64,000 nucleotides of DNA from contig NZ_BDBV01000052.1 of assembly GCF_001613165.1 (NCBI RefSeq), forward strand, positions 1-64,000. Reading direction: 5' to 3'. This document shows positions 17,384 to 25,617 of the stretch, piece by piece. The notes under the pieces were generated by a model. It was not told the origin of the DNA. It worked only from the letters and a program-made list of their open reading frames with translations, and searched no databases. Source of the DNA: Nocardia mexicana NBRC 108244 (GTDB lineage Bacteria; Actinomycetota; Actinomycetes; Mycobacteriales; Mycobacteriaceae). How positions within the stretch are numbered: position 1 is the stretch's first letter; each line of letters begins with the position of its first letter. The position numbers and the translations under genes are program-made.

Positions 17384-17749
17384 ATGGCAAAGAAGGTCAC
17401 CGTTAGCCTGATCGACGATGTCGACGGTGAGTCCATCGCGGACGAGACCATCGAGTTTGCGATCGACGGTGTGTCGTACGAGATCGACTTGTCCGCGGCA
17501 AATGCGGCAAAGCTGCGGGACGGATTGGACCAGTGGGTCTCCAGTGCGCGCCGGGTCAGCGGTCGGCGGCGCAGCAAGCCGGCGGGTGCGACGGCGGGTG
17601 CGACCAAGAGTCGGGTGTCGATGGATCGTGAACAGAGTGCGGCAATTCGCGAATGGGCGCGCCGCAAGGGTCACAAGGTCTCCGCGCGCGGTCGTATCTC
17701 CGCCGACATTACCGAGGCTTACAACAAGGAAGTGGGTCGTAGCAACTAG
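17384..17749 (+). CDS. lsr2: Nucleoid-associated protein Lsr2
   Basis: H-NS-like protein that bridges DNA and silences AT-rich, often acquired, genes. The 121 residues start MAKKVTVSLIDDVDGES (dimerisation domain), then a basic linker. The C-terminal DNA-binding domain carries the minor-groove RGR at 102-104 (VSARGRISADI). It is slightly longer than mycobacterial Lsr2 (about 112 residues), mostly in the linker. GAGAGGA lies 11 bases before the ATG; the upstream open frame is not coding. A strong terminator follows. Confidence 0.97.
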   Translation: MAKKVTVSLIDDVDGESIADETIEFAIDGVSYEIDLSAANAAKLRDGLDQWVSSARRVSGRRRSKPAGATAGATKSRVSMDREQSAAIREWARRKGHKVSARGRISADITEAYNKEVGRSN

Positions 17750-17787
17750 TCCTGGCATCCAGGGCACGGCTACTCGTTGTTGCTTTC

Positions 17788-17838
17788 ACCGCTGCCGTCC
17801 GGAGGAAATCGTGCACCGTCCGGACGGCAGCGGTATTT
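17788..17838 (+). terminator. Strong intrinsic terminator after lsr2
   Basis: Perfect 15-bp stem: ACCGCTGCCGTCCGG (17788-17802) pairs with CCGGACGGCAGCGGT (17820-17834). The loop is 17 bases and the tail is ATTTTC. Confidence 0.85.
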
Positions 17839-17969
17839 TCATATCGATTCCGCATAACCGATGGCCGACGTTTGTCGCCACGTGATCTTGCTCGGGTGGG
17901 GGCCGCGCGGCACCATGGAACCGTGCGAACGACGTCACTGGCTGAGTGGAGAGTTGAGGGACCGGCGCA

Positions 17970-18593
17970 GTGACCAGATTTCAGGGATCGTTCCTGCGAT
18001 TCAACGACGAGACGGGTAGCCGCCAGGAGTTGGTTCTTTCCCCCGAGCGCGAACGCGTCACGATCGGACGTTCACAGCAGGCCGATCTGACGCTGGCGTG
18101 GGACGCCGAGGTATCCCGGCTGCACGCGTCGCTGGAGTATCTGGGCGCGCACTGGACGATCGTGGACGACGGGCTGTCGCGCAACGGGACGTTCGTGAAC
18201 GGGGAGCGCCTGGTGGGCCGGCGGCGGCTGTCGCCCGGCGATCGAATCCGGGTGGGCACCTCGCTGCTGTCGTTCCACGATTTCACCGGCGTCGCCGACG
18301 ACGCCACCCGCACCTCCACCGGATCGCTGCCCACGCTGCGATCGCTCACCGAGACCCAGCTGTCGGTGCTGATCGCGCTGTGCCGTCCCTATAAGAACAA
18401 CGCCGGTTTCGCGACGCCCGCGCCGAATCAGCAGATCGCCGACGAGCTGTACCTGAGCGTCGACGCGATCAAGACCCATATGCGCACGCTCTTCTCGAAG
18501 TTCGGCGTCGAGGACCTGCCACAGAACCAGAAGCGCGTCCGCCTGGCCATGCTGGCCATGCAGAGCGGCATCATCTCCGAGCGCGACTTATAG
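17970..18593 (+). CDS. FHA-domain protein with C-terminal helix-turn-helix
   Basis: A 207-residue protein. The N-terminal FHA domain (~20-105) has the phosphothreonine-binding residues: GRS at 33-35, SRLH at 49-52 and N72-G73 (RNGTFVNG). The C-terminal ~75 residues (LTETQLSVLIAL.., QQIADELYLSVDAIKTHMRTLFSKFG) form a LuxR-like helix-turn-helix. This suggests a regulator whose activity depends on Ser/Thr kinase signalling. The GTG start has GAGGGA eight bases upstream. Targets are unknown. Confidence 0.82.
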   Translation: MTRFQGSFLRFNDETGSRQELVLSPERERVTIGRSQQADLTLAWDAEVSRLHASLEYLGAHWTIVDDGLSRNGTFVNGERLVGRRRLSPGDRIRVGTSLLSFHDFTGVADDATRTSTGSLPTLRSLTETQLSVLIALCRPYKNNAGFATPAPNQQIADELYLSVDAIKTHMRTLFSKFGVEDLPQNQKRVRLAMLAMQSGIISERDL

Positions 18594-18603
18594 CCCACCT
18601 CCA

Positions 18604-18632
18604 GTCATTCCCGGCGTGCTCTTGGCCGGGAT
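18604..18632 (-). repeat. REP-like palindromic repeat, copy 2
   Basis: CATTCCCGGCGTGC..TTGGCCGGGAT, the same palindromic family as at 2873 but in opposite orientation. It lies directly after the FHA gene and may act as its terminator. Confidence 0.65.
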
Positions 18633-18650
18633 CTCCCATTCCACCCTGCA

Positions 18651-18691
18651 CTGGAACATGTTCTGGTTAGCCTACCCAGAACACGTTCCAG
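18651..18691. promoter_or_regulatory. Paired KstR-like palindromes flanking a -10 element
   Basis: CTGGAACATGTTCTGG (18651-18666) and CCAGAACACGTTCCAG (18676-18691) flank TAGCCT (18668-18673). Each contains AAC-NN-GTT, the core of the KstR operator TnnAACnnGTTnnA, with one terminal mismatch apiece. The two sites are also near-complements of each other. A TetR-type repressor bound here would block the lipase promoter. KstR is a candidate because its perfect site is at 57439; another regulator cannot be excluded. Confidence 0.55.
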
Positions 18692-18704
18692 TTTGGGAGG
18701 GATC

Positions 18705-19649
18705 ATGCGGCGGTTACCGGGATCTTTGCTGGTCATCATGGCCCTGGTCGCATTGTCGGTGGGTTTGGCGAGCCCGGCTCGGGCCGACTATCCGGTCGTC
18801 TACAACTTCTTCGCCGGGATCCCGAACGAGCTGCGGCATCCGGGCGGCTCGCTGCCGGGGTCGAACGACTGGTCGTGCCGCCCCACTCCCGAACACCCGG
18901 ATCCCGTCGTGCTGGTGCACGGAACCGGCGGTGGCGCCCAAACCAATTGGGGCGTATACGTTCCGCTGCTGGCGAACGAGGGGTACTGCGTCTACTCGCT
19001 GACCTACGGCGCCCTCGACCTGCCGTGGCCGCTGTCGGCGATCGGCGGGATGCGCCCGATCGAGCAGAGCGCGGCGCAGGTCGCGGCCTTCGTCGGGCGG
19101 GTGCGCGCGGCGACCGGGGCCGCGAAGGTCGACCTGATCGCTCATTCGCAGGGCAATATCGTCGGCAACTACTTCGTGAAGCGGCTGGGCGGTGCGGAGC
19201 AGGTGAACCGCTTCGTCGCCCTCGCCGCACCCTGGCTGGGCACCTTCGATCCGATGATGGACCCGGTGCGTGCCTTCGCGCGGCAGCTCGGTGCCGAACC
19301 CGCCGTCGACGCGATGCTGAGCGCGGGGCTGTGCGCGCCCTGCGCCCAGATGGCCGGGCACACCGAATTCATGAACGCGCTGCTCAGCGATGGCGTCTAC
19401 GACCCGAACGTCGAGTACACCAATATCGAGACGGTCTACGACGAACTGATCGTGCCGTACACCGTGGGTCTCACGCCGGGCCCCCGGACGACGAACGTCC
19501 TGGTGCAGGACGGCTGCCCCGCCGACTACTCCGATCACGCGGGGATAGCGGGCAGCGAACGGGCCGCGACCGTCGCGCTCAACGCCCTGGATCCGGAGCA
19601 TCCGCGGCCGGTGCCCTGCCGATTCGCCCCACCTCTCACCGGTGGGTAG
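18705..19649 (+). CDS. Secreted lipase/esterase, alpha/beta hydrolase fold
   Basis: A 314-residue exported hydrolase. The signal peptide is residues 1-27, ending ARA before DYP. The oxyanion region is VLVHGTGGGAQTNW (HGTG 72-75) and the nucleophile is S148 in IAHSQGN. It resembles actinobacterial triacylglycerol lipases/esterases of the lipase class 2 type. The ATG at 18705 follows GGGAGG; the longer frame (18693) runs into the ribosome site. The palindromic operators upstream suggest lipid- or sterol-responsive control, so sterol esters are a possible substrate, but this is inference. Confidence 0.82.
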   Translation: MRRLPGSLLVIMALVALSVGLASPARADYPVVYNFFAGIPNELRHPGGSLPGSNDWSCRPTPEHPDPVVLVHGTGGGAQTNWGVYVPLLANEGYCVYSLTYGALDLPWPLSAIGGMRPIEQSAAQVAAFVGRVRAATGAAKVDLIAHSQGNIVGNYFVKRLGGAEQVNRFVALAAPWLGTFDPMMDPVRAFARQLGAEPAVDAMLSAGLCAPCAQMAGHTEFMNALLSDGVYDPNVEYTNIETVYDELIVPYTVGLTPGPRTTNVLVQDGCPADYSDHAGIAGSERAATVALNALDPEHPRPVPCRFAPPLTGG

Positions 19650-19660
19650 GGCAAAGTCCC

Positions 19661-19678
19661 TGTTCGCTGTCGGCGTAC
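19661..19678. promoter_or_regulatory. ClgR-like operator upstream of clpC1
   Basis: TGTTCGCTGTCGGCGTAC has the CGC-N5-GCG core and flanks of the actinobacterial ClgR box with about one mismatch to the consensus I recall. ClgR activates clp protease genes. Downstream, TAGGGT at 19748-19753 is a possible -10, and CCCCCGCC/GGCGGGGG (19773-19800) forms an 8-bp hairpin in the leader. Confidence 0.45.
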
Positions 19679-19889
19679 GTCCTGGCGAAACGATCCGGGC
19701 AACGGTCGCGTTATGACTGAATGACTCGTGTTGTCGCCGGTTCGCAATAGGGTGGACGGACGACGGCCGTGACCCCCGCCAACTAGAGTGGAGGCGGGGG
19801 ATGTGACCCCAGGGCTTCATGGCAGGCTGACGCTCAGTCGACTGAAGCGCCGGTAGGCCGTAGAAAGCGGAGCAGGAAGTGAGGGAGCG

Positions 19890-22436
19890 ATGTTCGAGAG
19901 GTTCACCGACCGCGCTCGGCGGGTCGTTGTCCTGGCCCAGGAAGAAGCCAGGATGCTCAACCACAACTACATCGGCACCGAGCACATCCTGCTGGGCCTG
20001 ATTCACGAGGGTGAAGGTGTCGCGGCGAAGTCCCTGGAGTCTCTGGGGATTTCGCTCGAGGGTGTGCGTTCGCAGGTCGAGGAGATCATCGGCCAGGGCC
20101 AGCAGGCGCCGTCGGGGCACATTCCGTTCACCCCGCGCGCCAAGAAGGTGCTGGAGCTGTCGCTGCGCGAGGCGCTGCAGCTCGGCCACAACTACATCGG
20201 CACCGAGCACATCCTGCTCGGCCTGATCCGCGAGGGTGAGGGTGTCGCGGCGCAGGTGCTGGTGAAGCTGGGCGCCGACCTCAACCGGGTGCGCCAGCAG
20301 GTCATCCAGCTGCTGTCCGGCTACCAGGGCAAGGAGCCGGTGGAGTCCGGCGCCCGCGGGGAGTCGGGTACGCCGTCCACCTCGCTGGTGCTCGACCAGT
20401 TCGGCCGCAACCTGACGCAGGCCGCGCTCGAGGGCAAGCTCGACCCGGTCATCGGCCGCTCGAAGGAGATCGAGCGCGTCATGCAGGTGCTGAGCCGCCG
20501 CACCAAGAACAACCCGGTGCTGATCGGCGAGCCCGGTGTCGGTAAGACCGCCGTGGTTGAGGGCCTGGCGCAGGCCATCGTGAACGGCGAGGTCCCGGAG
20601 ACGCTGAAGGATAAGCAGCTCTACACCCTCGACCTGGGTTCCCTGGTCGCGGGCAGCCGCTACCGCGGTGATTTCGAGGAGCGCCTGAAGAAGGTGCTCA
20701 AGGAGATCAACACCCGCGGCGACATCATCCTGTTCATCGACGAGCTGCACACGCTGGTCGGTGCGGGCGCCGCCGAGGGCGCGATCGACGCGGCGTCGAT
20801 CCTGAAGCCGAAGCTGGCCCGCGGCGAGCTGCAGACCATCGGCGCCACCACCCTCGACGAGTACCGCAAGTACATCGAGAAGGATGCCGCGCTGGAGCGC
20901 CGCTTCCAGCCGGTGCAGGTGGGCGAGCCGACGGTCGAGCACACCATCAACATCCTGAAGGGCCTGCGCGACCGGTACGAGGCGCACCACCGGGTGTCCA
21001 TCACCGACGGTGCCCTGGTCGCGGCCGCCACGCTGGCCGACCGCTACATCAACGACCGGTTCCTGCCGGACAAGGCGATCGACCTGATCGACGAGGCCGG
21101 TGCGCGCATGCGCATCCGTCGCATGACCGCCCCGCCGGACCTGCGCGAGTTCGACGACAAGATCGCCGACGCCCGCCGGGAGAAGGAAAGCGCGATCGAC
21201 GCGCAGGACTTCGAGAAGGCCGCGCGGCTGCGCGACAAGGAGAAGCAGCTCGTCGCCAAGCGTGCCGAGCGCGAGAAGCAGTGGCGTTCCGGCGATCTGG
21301 ATGTCGTGGCCGAGGTCGACGACGAGCAGATCGCGGAGGTGCTGGCCAACTGGACCGGTATCCCGGTGTTCAAGCTCACCGAGGAGGAGACCACCCGTCT
21401 GCTCCGCATGGAGGACGAGCTGCACAAGCGGATCATCGGCCAGGAGGATGCGGTCAAGGCCGTCTCCAAGGCCATCCGCCGCACGCGCGCCGGTCTGAAG
21501 GATCCGAAGCGTCCCTCGGGCTCGTTCATCTTCGCCGGTCCGTCCGGTGTCGGTAAGACCGAGCTGTCCAAGGCGCTGGCGAACTTCCTGTTCGGCGACG
21601 ACGACGCGCTCATCCAGATCGACATGGGCGAGTTCCACGACCGCTTCACCGCCTCGCGGCTGTTCGGTGCCCCTCCGGGCTACGTCGGCTACGAGGAGGG
21701 CGGCCAGCTCACCGAGAAGGTGCGCCGCAAGCCGTTCTCGGTCGTGCTGTTCGACGAGATCGAGAAGGCCCACCAGGAGATCTACAACACCCTGTTGCAG
21801 GTCCTGGAGGACGGCCGCCTCACCGACGGTCAGGGTCGCACGGTCGACTTCAAGAACACCGTGCTGATCTTCACCTCGAACCTCGGCACCTCGGATATCT
21901 CGAAGGCCGTGGGTCTGGGCTTCACCCAGTCCAACAGCGAGGGCTCGAACTACGAGCGGATGAAGCTGAAGGTCAACGACGAGCTGAAGAAGCACTTCCG
22001 GCCCGAGTTCCTCAATCGCATCGACGACGTGATCGTGTTCCACCAGCTCACCACGGAGCAGATCGTGGAGATGGTGGACCTGATGATCGGCCGCGTCGGC
22101 GTGCAGCTGAAGAACAAGGACATGGAGATGGAGCTGACCGACCAGGCCAAGAGCCTGCTCGCGAAGCGCGGCTTCGACCCGGTGCTGGGCGCCCGCCCGC
22201 TGCGCCGGACCATCCAGCGCGAGATCGAGGACCAGCTGTCGGAGAAGATCCTGTTCGGCGAGCTCGGTGCCGGCCAGATCGTCGAGGTCGACGTGGAAGG
22301 CTGGGACGGCGAGAGCGCCGGCGAGGACGCCAAGTTCACCTTCACCGGTCGGGCCAAGCCGCCGAAGCCGGTCGAGGACGAGGAGCAGCCGGTCGAGGTG
22401 CTGGCCGGAGACTCCGCGGCGGCGTCCGGGGAGTAA
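19890..22436 (+). CDS. clpC1: ATP-dependent Clp protease unfoldase ClpC1
   Basis: AAA+ partner of ClpP1P2. The 848 residues contain two Clp-N repeats (GTEHILLGLIHEGEGVAAK and GTEHILLGLIREGEGVAAQ), AAA domain 1 with Walker A GEPGVGKT at 213-220, a UVR-type middle segment (~424-458, DFEKAARLRDKEKQL) and AAA domain 2 with GPSGVGKT at 550-557. A ClpP-contact loop (VGLGFTQ) lies near residue 675. TGAGGGAGCG precedes the ATG. The position after lysS-lsr2 is as in mycobacteria, though the FHA and lipase genes are inserted. A terminator follows. Confidence 0.97.
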   Translation: MFERFTDRARRVVVLAQEEARMLNHNYIGTEHILLGLIHEGEGVAAKSLESLGISLEGVRSQVEEIIGQGQQAPSGHIPFTPRAKKVLELSLREALQLGHNYIGTEHILLGLIREGEGVAAQVLVKLGADLNRVRQQVIQLLSGYQGKEPVESGARGESGTPSTSLVLDQFGRNLTQAALEGKLDPVIGRSKEIERVMQVLSRRTKNNPVLIGEPGVGKTAVVEGLAQAIVNGEVPETLKDKQLYTLDLGSLVAGSRYRGDFEERLKKVLKEINTRGDIILFIDELHTLVGAGAAEGAIDAASILKPKLARGELQTIGATTLDEYRKYIEKDAALERRFQPVQVGEPTVEHTINILKGLRDRYEAHHRVSITDGALVAAATLADRYINDRFLPDKAIDLIDEAGARMRIRRMTAPPDLREFDDKIADARREKESAIDAQDFEKAARLRDKEKQLVAKRAEREKQWRSGDLDVVAEVDDEQIAEVLANWTGIPVFKLTEEETTRLLRMEDELHKRIIGQEDAVKAVSKAIRRTRAGLKDPKRPSGSFIFAGPSGVGKTELSKALANFLFGDDDALIQIDMGEFHDRFTASRLFGAPPGYVGYEEGGQLTEKVRRKPFSVVLFDEIEKAHQEIYNTLLQVLEDGRLTDGQGRTVDFKNTVLIFTSNLGTSDISKAVGLGFTQSNSEGSNYERMKLKVNDELKKHFRPEFLNRIDDVIVFHQLTTEQIVEMVDLMIGRVGVQLKNKDMEMELTDQAKSLLAKRGFDPVLGARPLRRTIQREIEDQLSEKILFGELGAGQIVEVDVEGWDGESAGEDAKFTFTGRAKPPKPVEDEEQPVEVLAGDSAAASGE

Positions 22437-22446
22437 GTCCATCCGC

Positions 22447-22488
22447 AAAGCCCCGTTCCACCAGGTTTGCCTGGGGAGCGGGGCTTTT
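22447..22488 (+). terminator. Intrinsic terminator after clpC1
   Basis: AAAGCCCCG (22447-22455) pairs with CGGGGCTTT (22479-22487), enclosing an inner CCAGG/CCTGG stem, and ends in TTTT. Confidence 0.85.
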
Positions 22489-22605
22489 GCGTTGTCCGGC
22501 CGTCGGGCATTGTTCGACTCGCAATGGCGGGTCCCGGAGAAATTCGGTGGCGGCGCGTCCGGCGGGTGAGGCATCGTCGAAGCGGATCGACGACGAAAGG
22601 ACCGC

Positions 22606-23415
22606 ATGCTCTCCGAGGAACAGATCGAGGCGTTCGTCGCGGACGGATTCGTGAAGGTGGAGGGGGCGTTCCCCCGTGCGGTGGCCGAGGCCGGGCGGGA
22701 GATCCTGTGGCGGGCAACGGGATGCGACCCGGACGATCCGTCGACGTGGACGCAGCCGGTGATCCGCCTCGGCGATCATGCCGAGGAACCGTTCCGGCAG
22801 GCGGTGAACACCCCGGCGCTGCGGGAGGCCTTCGATCAGCTGGTCGGGGCGGGCCGATGGTGGCCTCGGGGGAGCCTCGGCACCTTCCCCGTCCGATTTC
22901 CCAGCAGCGCCGAGCCCGGTGACGACGGCTGGCATGTCGACGCGAGTTTCGAAGGCGACGATCCGGCGAACTTCCTGACCTGGCGGCTCAATCTGTGGTC
23001 GAAGGGACGGGCGCTGCTGATGCTCTTCCTGTTCTCCGATGTGGGCGCGGACGATGCCCCGACGCGCATCCGTGTCGGATCGCATCTGCGGCTGCCGAGT
23101 GTCCTGGAGCCGTTCGGCGCACCGGGTGTCCCGATGGGGGAGTTGGCCGATACCTACGCGGCCACCGCCGACCTTCCGGAGGCGACCGCCACCGGCGAGG
23201 CCGGAGACGTCTACCTGTGCCACCCCTTCCTCGTGCACGCCGCCCAGCCCAACCGGACGGGCCGCCCGAAGTTCATGGCCCAGCCGCCGCTGATCCTCCG
23301 CGAGCCGTGTGTACTGAACCGGCCCGACGGCGCGTATTCGCCTCTGGAACAGGCGATTCGGCGAGGACTACACGCTCCGATCGACCCGTCGTCCGCTCAG
23401 GTTCTCGGGCAGTAG
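22606..23415 (+). CDS. Phytanoyl-CoA dioxygenase family protein
   Basis: A 269-residue Fe(II)/2-oxoglutarate oxygenase of the PhyH type. The facial triad is visible as H110-x-D112 (WHVDASFE) and distal H211 (CHPFLVHAAQPN), with a likely 2-oxoglutarate-binding Arg a few residues on. It starts MLSEEQIEAFVADGFVKVEGAF, the usual family opening. No neighbouring gene points to a substrate; such enzymes act on fatty acyl chains, antibiotics or osmolytes. CGAAAGGA precedes the ATG. Confidence 0.82.
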   Translation: MLSEEQIEAFVADGFVKVEGAFPRAVAEAGREILWRATGCDPDDPSTWTQPVIRLGDHAEEPFRQAVNTPALREAFDQLVGAGRWWPRGSLGTFPVRFPSSAEPGDDGWHVDASFEGDDPANFLTWRLNLWSKGRALLMLFLFSDVGADDAPTRIRVGSHLRLPSVLEPFGAPGVPMGELADTYAATADLPEATATGEAGDVYLCHPFLVHAAQPNRTGRPKFMAQPPLILREPCVLNRPDGAYSPLEQAIRRGLHAPIDPSSAQVLGQ

Positions 23416-23454
23416 AGCGTCCAGGGCCTGTGCGGCCGAATCCCTTGCAGCTCT

Positions 23455-23736
23455 TCAGGAGCGCGTCATTCCGCGGTAGCGGGTGGACGCAGGGTTGGTG
23501 ACGAGGGCGAGGGCGCCCAGGACAGCCCCGGTGTAGCCGAGGAGGGCCGCGTAATGGCCTGCGGGCAGGGCCGGGCCCAGGAGACTTCCTATCCCCGCGC
23601 CTGCCGCCGCTCCGGCCGCGGCACCGATCAGGCCGGTCAGCGCAGCCCGCGCGAGCGGGGTGTGCCCGACGACCGCACCGGCGAACACACCGACGATCAG
23701 TCCGATGAGCAGCACCGACAAGATCGGTACGAGCAT
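23455..23736 (-). CDS. Small hydrophobic membrane protein
   Basis: A 93-residue protein starting MLVPILSVLLIGLIVGVFAG, with three to four Gly/Ala-rich helices and a short basic tail. AGGAGAT lies six bases before the ATG at 23736; the open frame upstream (to 23805) has no start signal. The glycine-zipper-like helices recall the GlsB/YeaQ/YmgE group, but the match is too weak for a family call. Confidence 0.6.
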   Translation of the reverse strand: MLVPILSVLLIGLIVGVFAGAVVGHTPLARAALTGLIGAAAGAAAGAGIGSLLGPALPAGHYAALLGYTGAVLGALALVTNPASTRYRGMTRS

Positions 23737-23908
23737 GGCGGTATCTCCTGTTCCGCGTGGTCGGGTGTGATTACCAGACTTCCGGAACATCGGCCGGCGC
23801 GGCATCGGGGATCACCCGGAACCACACCCTGATTCCCTGGTCAGCGCAGCCGCTCGGGCCGTGCGGCCGAGCGGCTCCCCGTGCCGGAGAAGCCACCCGG
23901 AGCCGGGG

Positions 23909-24172
23909 CTACCGGCGCGGGCGGCGAGTGCGGCGCAGCACCTCCAACCGGGTCAGGTACTGGTCCTCGTCGATCTCGCCGCGTGCGAACGCCGACCGCA
24001 GGGTGCCGACGCCGCGGTCGCGCCACCGGGCCCGCCGGGAGACGAACACGAAGGCGATGACGGCGAGCCAGAACATGACCGGGAAGATCCAGAAGAACGG
24101 CCAGGGGTGCCAGCCGTCGTTGTAGTGGTCGGCCAGGAGGGACACGGCCTCGGGACTTGCGTAGATGTTCAT
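23909..24172 (-). CDS. SHOCT-domain small membrane protein
   Basis: An 87-residue protein. One membrane helix (~27-47, PFFWIFPVMFWLAVIAFVFV) is followed by a basic segment and a C-terminal SHOCT motif, LRSAFARGEIDEDQYLTRLEVL. SHOCT tails mediate oligomerisation or membrane association in many bacterial proteins. The ATG at 24172 follows GGGAG closely; an upstream ATG is possible but has no ribosome site. Confidence 0.68.
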   Translation of the reverse strand: MNIYASPEAVSLLADHYNDGWHPWPFFWIFPVMFWLAVIAFVFVSRRARWRDRGVGTLRSAFARGEIDEDQYLTRLEVLRRTRRPRR

Positions 24173-24302
24173 GGCTCCCAGCTTGTTCCGAACCGCCGCC
24201 GGTGACATCGGCGCGCGAGCGACAAACGGAATACGTCTGTGCACGTAGTCAGGCCCGGACGTGCGTGGTCCGCGTCTTCGTCCGGACGCCGTGGCGGACG
24301 CC

Positions 24303-24764
24303 TCAGCCGAAGGACATGACGGCGCCGGACCCACCGGCGGCGGCGAACTCGAAGAATCGCCTCAGGTGCAGGTAGTTCGTGCGCAGGTAGTCCAGGGCGT
24401 CGTCGCCGTCGTGCCAGATGCTGGGGTAGACCTCCTGCGCCGTCATCTGCTCGGCGTCGAAGTGTCGCGCCAGCTGCTCGAACGGGGTGTTGCGCAGCAC
24501 GTCCGCGGTTTCGTGCACAAGTACGGCGTCCCACGCGCTCAGCGTGCCGTCGGAACCGATCGACTCGCCGTCCAGGAACAGATCGATCTCCAGGTGCGCG
24601 CATTCGAACAGGTAGCGCAGCCCGTCCCAGGCCTTGTCGATATAGCCGTCCGGTTCCCCGTCCCGGTCCAGCTCCCACAGGAATTCGTGCACATTCTCCG
24701 GATTCGCGCCGATCCGGTCCAGTTCGGCGGGCGTCACCCGGCTGAACGACATCACCATGCCCAT
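24303..24764 (-). CDS. DUF1877 (YfbM-like) protein
   Basis: A 153-residue protein. MGMVMSFSRVTPAELDRI at the start and YIDKAWDGLRYLFE near residue 41 are hallmarks of the DUF1877/YfbM family, as are the late paired acidic and aromatic residues (DGDDALDYLRTNYLHLRRFFEFAA). No activity is established for the family. It is transcribed alone, divergent from the VWA gene. Confidence 0.8.
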   Translation of the reverse strand: MGMVMSFSRVTPAELDRIGANPENVHEFLWELDRDGEPDGYIDKAWDGLRYLFECAHLEIDLFLDGESIGSDGTLSAWDAVLVHETADVLRNTPFEQLARHFDAEQMTAQEVYPSIWHDGDDALDYLRTNYLHLRRFFEFAAAGGSGAVMSFG

Positions 24765-24907
24765 CGCAGATCCCCCAATCGCTCGCAGCAGATGTTTCGA
24801 GCGCTCACGCTAGACCGGGGGTCCGACAGATTCGCCGAGCTCGAACGGGCCCGAGCCGGCGCGCGTACCGTGGGTGGCGCCCGCGCAAACGATCCGAGAG
24901 TGCACCG

Positions 24908-25546
24908 ATGACCGATCCCGACCTGACACTCATCGCCGTCCTGCTCGACCGCTCCGGTTCCATGCAGTCGATCAAGTCCGATACCGAGGGCGGCTTCGCC
25001 GCGTTCCTCGACGAACAGCGCGCGGTGCCGAAGCGCATCGAGGTGACCCTGGCCCGGTTCGACACCGAATACGAACAGCTGTACGCGAATTGTCCACTGG
25101 CACAGGTGCCTCCGCTGCAACTGCAGCCGCGCGGGATGACCGCCCTCTACGATGCGGTCGGCCGACTGGTCACCGAGGTCGGCGCGGAACTGGCGCAGCG
25201 CCCCGAGGACAGGCGCCCGAGCACCGTGATCGTCGTCGTGCTCACCGACGGCCACGAGAACTCCAGCAGGGAATGGTCACACGCGGCGGTCAAGTCGCTG
25301 ATCACCCAGCAGCAGGAGGTGTACAGCTGGAACTTCCTGTTCCTGGGGGCGAATATGGACGCCGTCGCGATCGGCACCGAGATGGGCTTCGATCCGCGGC
25401 AGGCCATCACCTACGCCGCCGCTCCGGGCGGGGTGGCCGGGGTGTTCCGGGCCGCCGCGGGCAATTCGGCGAGGCTGCAGTCCGGCCTCGGCGCGCCGGT
25501 CGGTTTCACGGAAGACGAACGGCAGCAGTCGAATCCGGGCGGATAA
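24908..25546 (+). CDS. von Willebrand factor type A domain protein
   Basis: A 212-residue single-domain VWA protein. The metal ion-dependent adhesion site is complete: D14-x-S16-x-S18 (LLDRSGSM), a Thr in RGMTALYDAV, and Asp in VVVLTDGHENSS. There is no signal peptide or membrane helix, so it is probably cytoplasmic. No AAA MoxR partner is adjacent. The ATG at 24908 directly follows the CCG of a GTG-like context; the start is consistent with the VWA fold. Confidence 0.8.
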   Translation: MTDPDLTLIAVLLDRSGSMQSIKSDTEGGFAAFLDEQRAVPKRIEVTLARFDTEYEQLYANCPLAQVPPLQLQPRGMTALYDAVGRLVTEVGAELAQRPEDRRPSTVIVVVLTDGHENSSREWSHAAVKSLITQQQEVYSWNFLFLGANMDAVAIGTEMGFDPRQAITYAAAPGGVAGVFRAAAGNSARLQSGLGAPVGFTEDERQQSNPGG

Positions 25547-25617
25547 TTCTGCTTCCGACGGCAGCGTACCCGCGCCGCCGAGCACGGGTCGTCGGCGGGT
25601 TCGTGCACGGCCGACCT

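Noticed and set aside
18651..18691. LexA (SOS) box reading of GAACATGTTC
   Set aside because: The actinobacterial SOS box needs four bases between GAAC and GTTC; here there are two, which fits KstR/TetR-type sites instead.
18714..22607. A 1297-codon open frame on the minus strand across the lipase and clpC1
   Set aside because: It is the antisense shadow of clpC1, caused by high G/C at third positions. It has no ribosome site and a compositionally odd Leu/Val/His/Gln-rich product. ClpC1 motifs on the plus strand are unambiguous.
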